A stretch of DNA of 64,000 nucleotides from Zhenhengia yiwuensis (GTDB taxonomy: Bacteria > Bacillota > Clostridia > Lachnospirales > Cellulosilyticaceae), in contig NZ_JACRSY010000016.1 in assembly GCF_014384995.1 (NCBI RefSeq), positions 22,822 to 86,821 on the forward strand. The letters are read 5' to 3'. The notes beneath the pieces are model-generated. The model ran no database searches, was not told where the DNA came from, and saw only the letters and a list, made by a program, of their open reading frames with translations. The first letter of the stretch is position 1; every line of letters starts with the position of its first letter. This document shows, piece after piece, positions 48,102-56,404 of this stretch. The translations under genes were made by a program, and so were the position numbers.

Positions 48102-48130
48102 TTGACAACTGTCTTGACACATGATATGAT
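48102..48130 (+). promoter_or_regulatory. Promoter with operator-like dyad before the PTS EIIC-like gene
   Basis: TTGACA, 17-base spacer, TATGAT. The spacer contains TGTCTTGACA (48110-48119), a TGTC/GACA dyad, and GACA also occurs in the -35. This would suit a repressor site, possibly for the NiaR-type protein encoded just upstream. Confidence 0.5.
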
Positions 48131-48161
48131 TGCCTCATTACATAAGTAATGGGGGATTCAT

Positions 48162-49220
48162 ATGCAAAAGTTTATAGATCGATATTTAATAAAAGGCCTA
48201 GGTGGTATGGCATCAGGTCTTTTCTGTACACTTATTATAGGACTAATTATTAAGCAAGTAGGGTTATTCTTTCCGGGAACTGCCATAGGGAATGCACTTC
48301 TTGGGATTGCAAGTTTAGCAACAGTACTTACAGGTGTAGGAATTGCTATTGGTACAGCACATCAACTAGGTGCATCTAAGCTTGTACTTTATGCAAGTGC
48401 TATTAATGGTTTAATTGGAGCTTATGCAACAGGATTCATTAATAATACATTAATCCAAGAAGGCAGTGTCATTTTAAGTGGACCTGGAGATCCTGTTGGC
48501 GCTTTCTTAGCTACTGTTATTGGCCTTGAGATTGGTATGCTTGTAGCAGGTAAAACAAAGTTGGATATATTAGTGACACCTGCTGTAACGATTGTAGTAG
48601 GGTGTATGACGGCCGTGGCTTTAGGACCGCCTATTTCAAACTTTATGACAGGGCTTGGTCAGGTTATTAGTGCAGCAACAGAACTTCAACCGCTTTTAAT
48701 GGGTATGATTATTTCAGTTCTTATGGGGATGTTCTTAACATTACCTATTAGTTCAGCAGCTATTGCACTTATGTTAGGGCTTTCGGGCCTTGCAGGAGGT
48801 GCAGCAACAGCAGGGTGCTGCGCGCAAATGATTGGATTTGCAGTTATAAGTTATAGGGAGAATAAAGTAGGGGGACTACTTGCGCAAGGATTAGGAACTT
48901 CTATGTTACAAGTGCCTAATATTGTACGTAATCCACTTATCTGGATACCGCCTACACTTGCAAGTGCTATTACAGGGCCTATTGCAACAGTAATATTTAA
49001 AATGGAAAATATAGCTGCAGGAGCTGGAATGGGAACAGCAGGTCTAGTAGGCCCTATTTTCACATGGCAGACTATGAGTGAGACGTACTCACCTTTATAT
49101 ACAGGCCTAGCTATTATACTTGTCCTCTTTGTATTACCTGGAGTATTAAGTTTTATTTTTGCTGAAATTATGCGTAAAAAAGGTTTAATCAAGTTTGGTG
49201 ATTTAAAATTAGAACTCTAA
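48162..49220 (+). CDS. PTS EIIC-like membrane protein (PTS_EIIC_2 family)
   Basis: 352-residue, very hydrophobic protein with about nine or ten membrane segments. It has the pattern of the stand-alone PTS_EIIC_2 family (SGLFCTLIIGLIIKQVG; LGPPISNFMTGLGQ; NPLIWIPPTLASAITGPIAT). No EIIA or EIIB gene is adjacent, so phosphotransfer is unproven. It lies 63 bases after the NiaR-type repressor gene with its own promoter, so a role in uptake of a niacin-related compound is conceivable. That is inference from position only. Confidence 0.75.
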   Translation: MQKFIDRYLIKGLGGMASGLFCTLIIGLIIKQVGLFFPGTAIGNALLGIASLATVLTGVGIAIGTAHQLGASKLVLYASAINGLIGAYATGFINNTLIQEGSVILSGPGDPVGAFLATVIGLEIGMLVAGKTKLDILVTPAVTIVVGCMTAVALGPPISNFMTGLGQVISAATELQPLLMGMIISVLMGMFLTLPISSAAIALMLGLSGLAGGAATAGCCAQMIGFAVISYRENKVGGLLAQGLGTSMLQVPNIVRNPLIWIPPTLASAITGPIATVIFKMENIAAGAGMGTAGLVGPIFTWQTMSETYSPLYTGLAIILVLFVLPGVLSFIFAEIMRKKGLIKFGDLKLEL

Positions 49221-49289
49221 AATATTCTTACTCTCTTTATTTTTTTATGTTAAGATAAGAGAAAGAATAGAATGATGGAGGAGAACAGA

Positions 49290-49934
49290 ATGTTCGCAGA
49301 AATCAAATTAGAACTTAATCATGGTAAAAAAATTTATATATTTGAAGTTTTATCTATTTTAGCATTTGTACTTTTCTTAGTGTTAGGTGCAAAGATACCT
49401 GTTTTTACAACAACACCACTTGGTAATATCATTATGTTCGGTTGGATGCTTATTAATGCAGTTGTGCTAGTTGTTTATGAAATGAATGATTTTACAAAAC
49501 TTTTAGTGGAACGTAAAAAGCCTTCAAAAAATGTAGTAAGAAATTTGTTGATAAAAGTATTCTTTTTTGTAACCATTTTTATGATTAATATCTTTCCTAT
49601 TACAGTAATTATGATGCTTACAGGAATGAAGTTAGGAATTGATGTGAGTGTACCGTTTCTTTCTTTAATGGTAGGATTCTTTATTATTGTTTTAGCTAGG
49701 AAAGGTATTCCTTCAATTAAAATGCTGACCTTTTTAGGAACTTTATGGTTTATAACTACTTTTTCGGTGTTATATTTAGTATATCCACTACTTTATATGG
49801 GGATTTTAAGCCTATTAAAGCAAGAAATGGTAGCATCTACTTTCTCAAGTATTTTGGTATTTGGGGCAGGAATCTTCCTGTTCTATCAACTTATTAAAAA
49901 GCTTAAGAACATTTTAGAGCCGAATAAAAAATAG
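49290..49934 (+). CDS. Hypothetical membrane protein
   Basis: 214 residues with about six hydrophobic helices and a short N-terminal cytoplasmic stretch. I recognise no family. Start chosen at the ATG 8 bases behind GGAGGAG; an upstream in-frame ATG at 49272 is part of the ribosome-binding region. It is a single gene closed by a long terminator hairpin. Confidence 0.65.
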   Translation: MFAEIKLELNHGKKIYIFEVLSILAFVLFLVLGAKIPVFTTTPLGNIIMFGWMLINAVVLVVYEMNDFTKLLVERKKPSKNVVRNLLIKVFFFVTIFMINIFPITVIMMLTGMKLGIDVSVPFLSLMVGFFIIVLARKGIPSIKMLTFLGTLWFITTFSVLYLVYPLLYMGILSLLKQEMVASTFSSILVFGAGIFLFYQLIKKLKNILEPNKK

Positions 49935-49979
49935 ACTAAAGGCATACAAGTTATTTTAACTTGTATGCCTTTAGTCATT
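49934..49979. terminator. Bidirectional terminator with 20-base stem
   Basis: Perfect 20-base inverted repeat (49934-49953 and 49957-49976) with a 3-base loop. Its right arm overlaps the last codons of yyaC on the other strand. Confidence 0.88.
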
Positions 49980-50564
49980 TCTCTGATTTTTGTAACTATA
50001 GTACTTCCAGATAGAATGTCTAAGTCCGGCAGAAATAATATCTGCCATCTTCATGACTAGAGAGAGTCTAGTATTTTGAAGAACAACCATGTTCATGAAA
50101 CTACTAAAATTTACAATACCAGTAATGTGAAGATGACCAATAGGTTCTAGTTCTTTTTGTACCCCTGCACCAGGTTTAATAGATCCTTCACCAATAGCAA
50201 TAGAGCCTACGTTTTCCATGGCACCTAGGCAGGCATCAATGGCAATAACGAGGGCATTTGGATGATGGTCATTAAGTGTTTTGGTCATGTTTTCCAGATT
50301 TTTTGCATGGACAGGGTTCTCTAAGTTGCCATAAACATGTACGTGGTCAAAATCTAGGTCGGTAAGTTTATAACCAATGAGAGGCCCCAGGCTATCACCA
50401 GTTGCACGGTCCGTTCCAATACATACAATGACTAATTCATGATGATGGAGAGGCAGTAGAGCAGCTAAATGAGAATCTAATAACTCACAAAATGAGATAA
50501 AGTGTTTTGGGTCATCGACACTGATGTAGGTAGGCCGAAGTTTTTTTTGAGCCGGAGCATTCAC
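49971..50564 (-). CDS. yyaC: Spore protease YyaC family
   Basis: 197 residues of the YyaC/DUF1256 family: VCIGTDRATGDSLGPLIGYKL, VYGNLENPVHAKNL and IDACLGAMENVGSI, then KPGAGVQKELEPIG. Bacillus members are sporulation proteins related in fold to hydrogenase-maturation and germination proteases. Together with bofA it points to an endospore-former. It stands alone on the minus strand; the Shine-Dalgarno is weak. Confidence 0.9.
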   Translation of the reverse strand: MNAPAQKKLRPTYISVDDPKHFISFCELLDSHLAALLPLHHHELVIVCIGTDRATGDSLGPLIGYKLTDLDFDHVHVYGNLENPVHAKNLENMTKTLNDHHPNALVIAIDACLGAMENVGSIAIGEGSIKPGAGVQKELEPIGHLHITGIVNFSSFMNMVVLQNTRLSLVMKMADIISAGLRHSIWKYYSYKNQRND

Positions 50565-50759
50565 AACATATCACCACTTTCATAGTAATATAGTTTACCA
50601 GTTTATTTCATATTTATTTATGGAAAAAATTAGTATGTCTTCTTCTGTAAAAAAAGAGGGATAAAAAAATAGAGTACCTCGACAGGAAAGGTTAAATTAT
50701 TTAGATAATGTATAGTATGCTTGGGAAGTAAATATGGATAAAAATGGAAGGAGTATACT

Positions 50760-52145
50760 ATGGGAACAATAATTTACGATCCACACAAGAAGAATAAGGA
50801 CAAACAAACTGTACAAGAAAACAAGGCTAGCGTTATTTCTGTAGAAGAAGCAAGAGATAGATCAAATGAAGGAAGTGAAAAATCGGAAGAAAGATACAAC
50901 ACGCTTATTGAGAATATTGACTCAGTAAGGCCAATGGGGGACACAGATTGTGACTATGTTATTTACCTAGAAGACTACGTTTATACTTATATTTATCAAT
51001 ATGCAAATACAGACTTATCTTGTGAGCACTCAGCGGCTATTATAGGAGAATATTATCCAGAGAGCAGAGAGATGATTATCTGTGGCATTATGCCTATTGA
51101 CAAGGACAAGCTTTCTACAGTAGATGAATGGATTAATGAAGAAGCTGTAGAGGCTTTGCAAGAAGAAAAAGAAAGTTATTTCCAAGGTGCAAAAATACTT
51201 GGATGGTTACATATGCAGCCAGGGTATGGCACTATGCTTACAATGAAAGAAGTGAAAGCACATAGAGAGATTTTTGATAGAGAGGGGACACTACTTTTAT
51301 TAGTAGACCCTATTAATAAAATAGAAACCTTCTATGTATATGAAGATGACACTTTGAAAGAACAAAGTGGTTATTACATGTACTATGATAAGAATCCTTG
51401 TATGCAACAGTATATGTTAGACAGACCTTTTATTTCTGTAGAAAAAGAAGAGACGGAAGATGATGTGGTTAACCAATTTAGAGAGATTGGAAAGATTAGA
51501 AAGAAAGAATACGAACACAAGAAAAAGATGAATTTAACTGTAGTAGCTGCAAGTATTGCACTTTTAGCTTTATCCGCAGTTATCCTTAAAATGAATGATC
51601 AAAATGCAAAAATTAATGGACTTCAAGCAGAACTTGCTCAAATGTCATCTAAAGAAGCAGCTACTGGGCAAGATGTCTCAACATCAGGTGAAGAAGCTAA
51701 TGCGCAGTTTGTATTTAATCCAGAAGGAGCTATAGATGCCGCTACACCAGATGTAACAATTATAGATCGTACAGGTGAAGAAGCTAATGCGCCAAAAGAA
51801 GAAGTAACAGTAGATAAAGTGGTCGAAGAAGAAGTAGAAGAAGTAGCACAAGAAAAGCCGGCTGAAGAAAAGCCAGCTGAAGAAACACCTGTTACAAATG
51901 AAGAGCAGGTAGATATAGCAGAAGAAGCAGCTACTACTAATAAAGAGGGGGAGCAAGCTGTAGAAGCTGCAACTCAAGAAGAAGATTATATTACTTATGT
52001 TGTTCAAGAAGGGGATAGTCTAAGAAAAATTAGTTTTGACCATTATCAAACAGAGTTGAGAACAAAGGAAATCATTGCTCTTAATGAAATCGAAAATGGT
52101 GATGATATCTACGTAGGTCAAAAATTAAAATTACCAGCAGAATAA
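50760..52145 (+). CDS. Membrane-anchored LysM protein with N-terminal JAB-like region
   Basis: 461 residues. Residues about 55-235 resemble a JAB/MPN fold (CEHSAAIIGEYYPESREMII; LGWLHMQPGYG), but the JAMM metal motif is incomplete. One membrane segment lies at about 258-276, then a Glu/Ala/Thr-rich low-complexity stretch with EEKPAEE-like repeats (about 335-405), then a C-terminal LysM domain (YVVQEGDSLRKIS to YVGQKLKLPAE). The order suggests a cytoplasmic sensor or binding part and an external peptidoglycan- or spore-coat-binding part. Role unknown. The start follows GGAAGGAG. Confidence 0.75.
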   Translation: MGTIIYDPHKKNKDKQTVQENKASVISVEEARDRSNEGSEKSEERYNTLIENIDSVRPMGDTDCDYVIYLEDYVYTYIYQYANTDLSCEHSAAIIGEYYPESREMIICGIMPIDKDKLSTVDEWINEEAVEALQEEKESYFQGAKILGWLHMQPGYGTMLTMKEVKAHREIFDREGTLLLLVDPINKIETFYVYEDDTLKEQSGYYMYYDKNPCMQQYMLDRPFISVEKEETEDDVVNQFREIGKIRKKEYEHKKKMNLTVVAASIALLALSAVILKMNDQNAKINGLQAELAQMSSKEAATGQDVSTSGEEANAQFVFNPEGAIDAATPDVTIIDRTGEEANAPKEEVTVDKVVEEEVEEVAQEKPAEEKPAEETPVTNEEQVDIAEEAATTNKEGEQAVEAATQEEDYITYVVQEGDSLRKISFDHYQTELRTKEIIALNEIENGDDIYVGQKLKLPAE

Positions 52146-52160
52146 TCTGCTGGTAATTTA
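52130..52160 (+). terminator. Hairpin at the end of the LysM gene
   Basis: Perfect 9-base stem ACCAGCAGA/TCTGCTGGT with an ATAA loop that contains the stop codon. The T-run is weak. Confidence 0.55.
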
Positions 52161-52211
52161 TTTGAAGATTTATTATAATAAAAATAATTTAATCAAGGAG
52201 GGGGTTATAAG

Positions 52212-53681
52212 GTGGAAAATAAACCATTAAAATGTCTTTTTGTAGCGTCAGAGGTAGCACCTTATGCAAAAACAGGAGGATTAGCGGATGTGGCAGGTGC
52301 ACTGCCAAAACAATTAAAAGAAAATGGTTTAGATGTTCGTGTTGTTATGCCGTATTATCATCAAATAGAAAATAAATTTTTTGACCATGCCAGTCACTTT
52401 TTAACAAGTTTTAATGTGAGACTTAACTGGAGAAATCAAGGTGCAGGTATATATTATGATGATACCATTATTCCAACTTACTTTATTAAAAATGATGCTT
52501 ATTTTTATAGAGATGAATTTTATGGCCATCATGATGATTATGAGCGTTTTGCATTCTTTAGTAAAACTGTATTAGACTTACTTAAACATATTGATTTTCA
52601 ACCAGATATTATTCACTGTAATGACTGGCAGACAGGGCCGATTCCACTATTACTTAGTGAAAAATATAAATATGAACCTTTTTATAAGGATATAAAAACT
52701 GTATTTACTATTCATAATATGAAGTATCAAGGTATTTTTGGTAAAGAACAAGTATTGGATGTATTAGAACTTTCAGAGCACTATGCTACATCTGAAACAT
52801 TAGAGTTCCATGGTGGTTTAAGTTATATGAAAGCGGGCCTTTTATATTGTGATCAAATTAATACAGTAAGCCCAACCTATGCAGAAGAAATTAAGACATG
52901 GGAATATGGCTGTGGCCTTAATCAATTATTAGAGAAGAAACTTTATGGAAAACTTTGTGGTATTTTAAATGGTATTGACTATGATAAGTACAATCCACAG
53001 ACAGACCCTCATATTTATAAACATTATGACATAGAACATTTAGAAGACCGTAAAGTAAATAAACATGCTTTCCAAGAAGAGTATGGACTTGAAGTAAAAG
53101 ATTGTATGATGATAGGTATTATTTCTAGAATAACAGATCAAAAAGGGTTTGATTTATTAAAGCAGACATTAGAAGGTAGCTGGATGATGGATAAAATTAT
53201 GAACATGGATGTTCAATTTGTCTTATTAGGCACAGGAGATGAAGACTATGAGAATATGTTTAAACATTTCTCTTATAAGTATGGCAAGCGTGCAGGCATA
53301 TTTTTAACCTTTAATGAATCCCTTGCACAAAAAATTTATGCAGCTTCTGATGTGTTCTTAATGCCATCTGCTTTTGAGCCTTGTGGATTAGGACAGCTTA
53401 TGGCTATGCGCTATGGAAGTGTACCTATTGTAAGGCAAACAGGGGGACTTAAAGATACCGTCATTCATTATAATGAAGAGACAAAGGAAGGAACAGGTTT
53501 TGAATTCGTAGATTACTCTGGGTATTGGCTTTATAGAAAAATTCAAGAAGCTTATACTTTATATATGGAGAAGCCGGAAGATTTTAAACAGGTACAATTA
53601 AATGCTATGAATACATGCTTTTCATGGAATCACTCTGCTAAAGTTTATGAAGAAATGTATAGAAAACTTATAGAATCTTGA
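52212..53681 (+). CDS. glgA: Glycogen synthase (ADP-glucose type, GT5)
   Basis: 489 residues. It shows VAPYAKTGGLADVAGALPKQL (ADP-glucose site), IIHCNDWQTGPIPLLL, ILNGIDYDKYNP, and MPSAFEPCGLGQLMAMRYG with the retaining GT-B catalytic Glu. It extends alpha-1,4-glucan. It starts with GTG behind GGAGGGGG. No glgB, glgC or glgP is in the window, so the rest of the pathway is elsewhere. Confidence 0.96.
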   Translation: MENKPLKCLFVASEVAPYAKTGGLADVAGALPKQLKENGLDVRVVMPYYHQIENKFFDHASHFLTSFNVRLNWRNQGAGIYYDDTIIPTYFIKNDAYFYRDEFYGHHDDYERFAFFSKTVLDLLKHIDFQPDIIHCNDWQTGPIPLLLSEKYKYEPFYKDIKTVFTIHNMKYQGIFGKEQVLDVLELSEHYATSETLEFHGGLSYMKAGLLYCDQINTVSPTYAEEIKTWEYGCGLNQLLEKKLYGKLCGILNGIDYDKYNPQTDPHIYKHYDIEHLEDRKVNKHAFQEEYGLEVKDCMMIGIISRITDQKGFDLLKQTLEGSWMMDKIMNMDVQFVLLGTGDEDYENMFKHFSYKYGKRAGIFLTFNESLAQKIYAASDVFLMPSAFEPCGLGQLMAMRYGSVPIVRQTGGLKDTVIHYNEETKEGTGFEFVDYSGYWLYRKIQEAYTLYMEKPEDFKQVQLNAMNTCFSWNHSAKVYEEMYRKLIES

Positions 53682-53719
53682 TTAAGATTCACTCTTATAT
53701 CTAAATAAAGAAAGAAACT

Positions 53720-53747
53720 TTGAAATATGATACGAATAGTGTATGAT
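53720..53747 (+). promoter_or_regulatory. Candidate promoter of the DUF5711 gene
   Basis: TTGAAA, 16-base spacer, TATGAT. It covers an upstream in-frame ATG (53727), so translation must start further on. Confidence 0.5.
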
Positions 53748-53777
53748 AGGGATAAGAAAAATGAGGATATAGGAGGA

Positions 53778-54968
53778 ATGAAAGTGAAGAAGGATAAAAA
53801 GCTTCTTCCTGCAGGCAAGAAGGCAACGTGGGTACTGATTGGTATGTTGCTTATTTGTATGATAGGAATTGCTGTTATATACATAAGTTACCCAAGTGCA
53901 GAGATAGTTAAATATCAGCTAGGAGAAGTCATTTTCAAGCATTCAGAAGAAGAAAATGAATACATAGCAACGGGTGGAAATCAGATTATCAGACTTACTC
54001 AAGATGGTGTTACAGCTTACGATCTAAAAGGAAATGAGGTATGGAATAATGCTTTAACCATAGACAAGCCTATTGTAAAGCATAAAGGCACCTATTTTGC
54101 ATTGATGAATAAAAATGATCAGAAACTAGCTATTTTTAATGATAAAGGTAAAAAGGGAGAGATTACGACAAGTAATCCTATTATATATTTTTCTATTAAT
54201 GGCAATGGGGATGTTGCTCTAATAGAAAAAACAAAAGATGGACATATTACAGCAGCTTATAATAGTAAAGGTGAAAGGCTAGGAGATGCAGTAGAAGGTG
54301 TAACTTATATTAAAGATGCAGGTTTTCCAGTGAGTGCAGAAGTTACACCGGATAAGCAGTTACTACTAGTTAATTATATTGATATTTATAATCCTGTTAT
54401 TACTTCAGTCCTAAATGGTCTTATAATTAATAAGACAGGAGAAGAGAAGGTTTTTAATGTGAAGTATGGCATTGAAGAGAAGGATAACATTATTTATGAA
54501 ATAGAATTCCTAAATAACTCTACATGGGCAGCTATAGGTGACCATAGAATTACATTCTATAACCTTCAAGGGGAGAAGATTAAAGAAATCTCTAACCTTT
54601 ACTTAAAATATACACCTTACATAGATGGAGAACTTAAAGGGGCAGGGTACTTACCTGTTCTAAGTACAAAAAAAGGAGCAAGTAAAGGTTCAGGAGATTG
54701 CTTAACTCTCTTTAATGAAGTAGGAGAAGTAGTCTACGAAGAAGAATTTGAAGAAACAGTGACCTATTTTAATGCAACAGATAAAGGTGTTATTATTGGG
54801 CAAGATAATAAATTTACAGGGTATACAAAAAAAGGAGAAGTTAAATTTACCTTTGAGGCTACTCAAGATGTGGATAAAGTGCTCTATGTAGGTAATAAGC
54901 TTATAGCAGTGACCAAAGATGAGGTAAGGCTACTTAGCGGTATGTCTGAAGGAGGAAGTATAAAGTGA
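53778..54968 (+). CDS. DUF5711-family membrane-anchored beta-propeller-like protein
   Basis: 396 residues from the ATG at 53778; a GTG at 53784 is better spaced behind AGGAGG and is equally likely. One membrane anchor lies at about 16-38. The rest is extracytoplasmic and built of repeated short strands (VTAYDLKGNEVW; LAIFNDKGKKGEI; ITFYNLQGEKIKE), consistent with a beta-propeller. The family is known mostly from Lachnospiraceae and has no established function. Its stop overlaps the CvpA-type gene by 4 bases, so the two probably act together. Confidence 0.82.
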   Translation: MKVKKDKKLLPAGKKATWVLIGMLLICMIGIAVIYISYPSAEIVKYQLGEVIFKHSEEENEYIATGGNQIIRLTQDGVTAYDLKGNEVWNNALTIDKPIVKHKGTYFALMNKNDQKLAIFNDKGKKGEITTSNPIIYFSINGNGDVALIEKTKDGHITAAYNSKGERLGDAVEGVTYIKDAGFPVSAEVTPDKQLLLVNYIDIYNPVITSVLNGLIINKTGEEKVFNVKYGIEEKDNIIYEIEFLNNSTWAAIGDHRITFYNLQGEKIKEISNLYLKYTPYIDGELKGAGYLPVLSTKKGASKGSGDCLTLFNEVGEVVYEEEFEETVTYFNATDKGVIIGQDNKFTGYTKKGEVKFTFEATQDVDKVLYVGNKLIAVTKDEVRLLSGMSEGGSIK

Positions 54969-55645
54969 TAGATATTATTATTTTACTAATTATTTTAGGG
55001 ACGGCTTGCCTGGCAGCGAGAGCAGGCTTTATAAAAACAGTTTATGGACTCCTATCATCACTTATTGCGCTTGTATTAGCTTTCTTTATTTATCCTGTTA
55101 TTGAGGCTATCCTTAAATTGACACCTATATATGATGGTATTAGATCGTGGATGATGGATAGACTACCTGAAATCGGTAGTATAGGATTACAAGGGCAGGC
55201 TGCTATTATACAAGAATCATTAGGTTGGATGCCTGATTTTATTACAGATAAGATTGTGAGGAATAACAATCCTGAAATTTATCAATTGTTAGGTGTAAAC
55301 TCTCTTATAGAGTATATGGCAACTTTTGTAGCTGATCTATGTATTATGGGTATAGCAGTCGTTATATGTTTTATCTTTGTGAGAGTAGGATTAGCAATAG
55401 GAGTAGGGGTACTAGACTTAGTAGCCAAATTACCTATTTTAAAAACAGCTAATAAATGGGCTGGTTTTATAGTAGGTCTTATTAAAGGGGTCTTAATTGT
55501 ATGGCTCATTTGTTTAATAGTTCCTTTTATGATGATGATTCCAGGACTTGATGCTCTAAATACTTTAATAGAAGAATCTGTACTTATGCAGTTGTTTTAC
55601 AATCATAATATAATCTTGCAAGTGATAACCAACTTGAAAGCATAG
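54965..55645 (+). CDS. CvpA-family membrane protein
   Basis: 226 residues with four hydrophobic segments and the CvpA pattern (ILGTACLAARAGFIKTVYGL; DLVAKLPILKTANKWAGFIVGLIKG). The family was named for colicin V production but is widespread; it has been linked to envelope functions. It starts with GTG inside GTGA, overlapping the DUF5711 stop. A terminator follows. Confidence 0.85.
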   Translation: MIDIIILLIILGTACLAARAGFIKTVYGLLSSLIALVLAFFIYPVIEAILKLTPIYDGIRSWMMDRLPEIGSIGLQGQAAIIQESLGWMPDFITDKIVRNNNPEIYQLLGVNSLIEYMATFVADLCIMGIAVVICFIFVRVGLAIGVGVLDLVAKLPILKTANKWAGFIVGLIKGVLIVWLICLIVPFMMMIPGLDALNTLIEESVLMQLFYNHNIILQVITNLKA

Positions 55646-55646
55646 A

Positions 55647-55679
55647 AAAGGAGTGCCGTATAGGGGCACTTCTTTTTTT
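55647..55679 (+). terminator. Intrinsic terminator
   Basis: Stem around AGTGCC/GGCACT with a GTATAGG loop and seven T. Confidence 0.82.
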
Positions 55680-55808
55680 ATGCATTTAGAAAGAAAATTA
55701 TTGACCAAAAGGGAGAATTTTGACAAATAAAAAAGAATAAACAAGCACTTTCACCTGTTTAGGCTAATATTATGAAATAGATACAGATTATACTAGGGAG
55801 GGAATGGT

Positions 55809-56387
55809 GTGGCTAGTATTATAGAGCTTAAAAATATCTATAAGAACTTTTATACAGATGAAGGTGAAATACTCGTCTTAAAAGATGTCAACTTAGCTTT
55901 GGAACGGGGGAAAATTTTAGGTATATTAGGACCATCAGGTAGTGGTAAGTCTACTATCCTTAATATATTAACAAAATTACTTCAACCAACCAGTGGAGAG
56001 GTACAAATAGAAGGGGAAATTGGATACATGTTTCAAAAAGACCACTTGCTTGAGTGGAGGACTATTATGGATAACATTACAATTGGTCTTGAAATTCAGC
56101 ATAAGGTTACAACTAAAGCACTAGAGCGTATAGAACATTTACTTAAGATATATGGTATATGGGAGTTTAGAAACAGATATCCGAAAGAGCTTTCTGGAGG
56201 TATGAGACAACGTGTAGCTTTAATCAGAACTCTTGCTACAGATCCAGATGTTTTATTGCTAGATGAACCTTTTTCAGCCTTAGACTATCAGACTAGACTA
56301 ATGGTAAGTGATGATATTTATAAAATTATTAGGCAGGAGAATAAAGATGCTATTTTAGTGACGCATGATATCTCAGAAGCTATATAG
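55809..56387 (+). pseudogene. ABC transporter ATPase (SsuB/TauB/NrtD type), truncated by the integrated element
   Basis: 192 codons from a GTG behind GGAGGGAATG. All nucleotide-binding motifs are present: Walker A GPSGSGKST, Q-loop YMFQKDHLLEW, signature LSGGMRQRV, Walker B LLLDEPFSALD and H-loop VTHDISEAI. The frame then ends at TAG (56385), where family members run on for roughly 50-60 more residues. The recombinase gene begins 17 bases later, so the tail has been separated by integration. Precise excision should restore the gene. The usual partners (permease and binding protein) are expected beyond the far end of the element. The substrate (sulfonate, nitrate, taurine or pyrimidine type) is unknown. 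Confidence 0.85.
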
Positions 56388-56404
56388 TTGCTGTGGAAAC
56401 AATT
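56360..56404. other. Probable left attachment junction (attL/attR) of the element
   Basis: Host ATPase coding sequence is recognisable up to the ISEAI codons (about 56384). From about 56385 the sequence belongs to the element. Serine integrases need only a 2-base core, so the exact crossover cannot be fixed without the other end or an uninterrupted relative. Confidence 0.6.
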
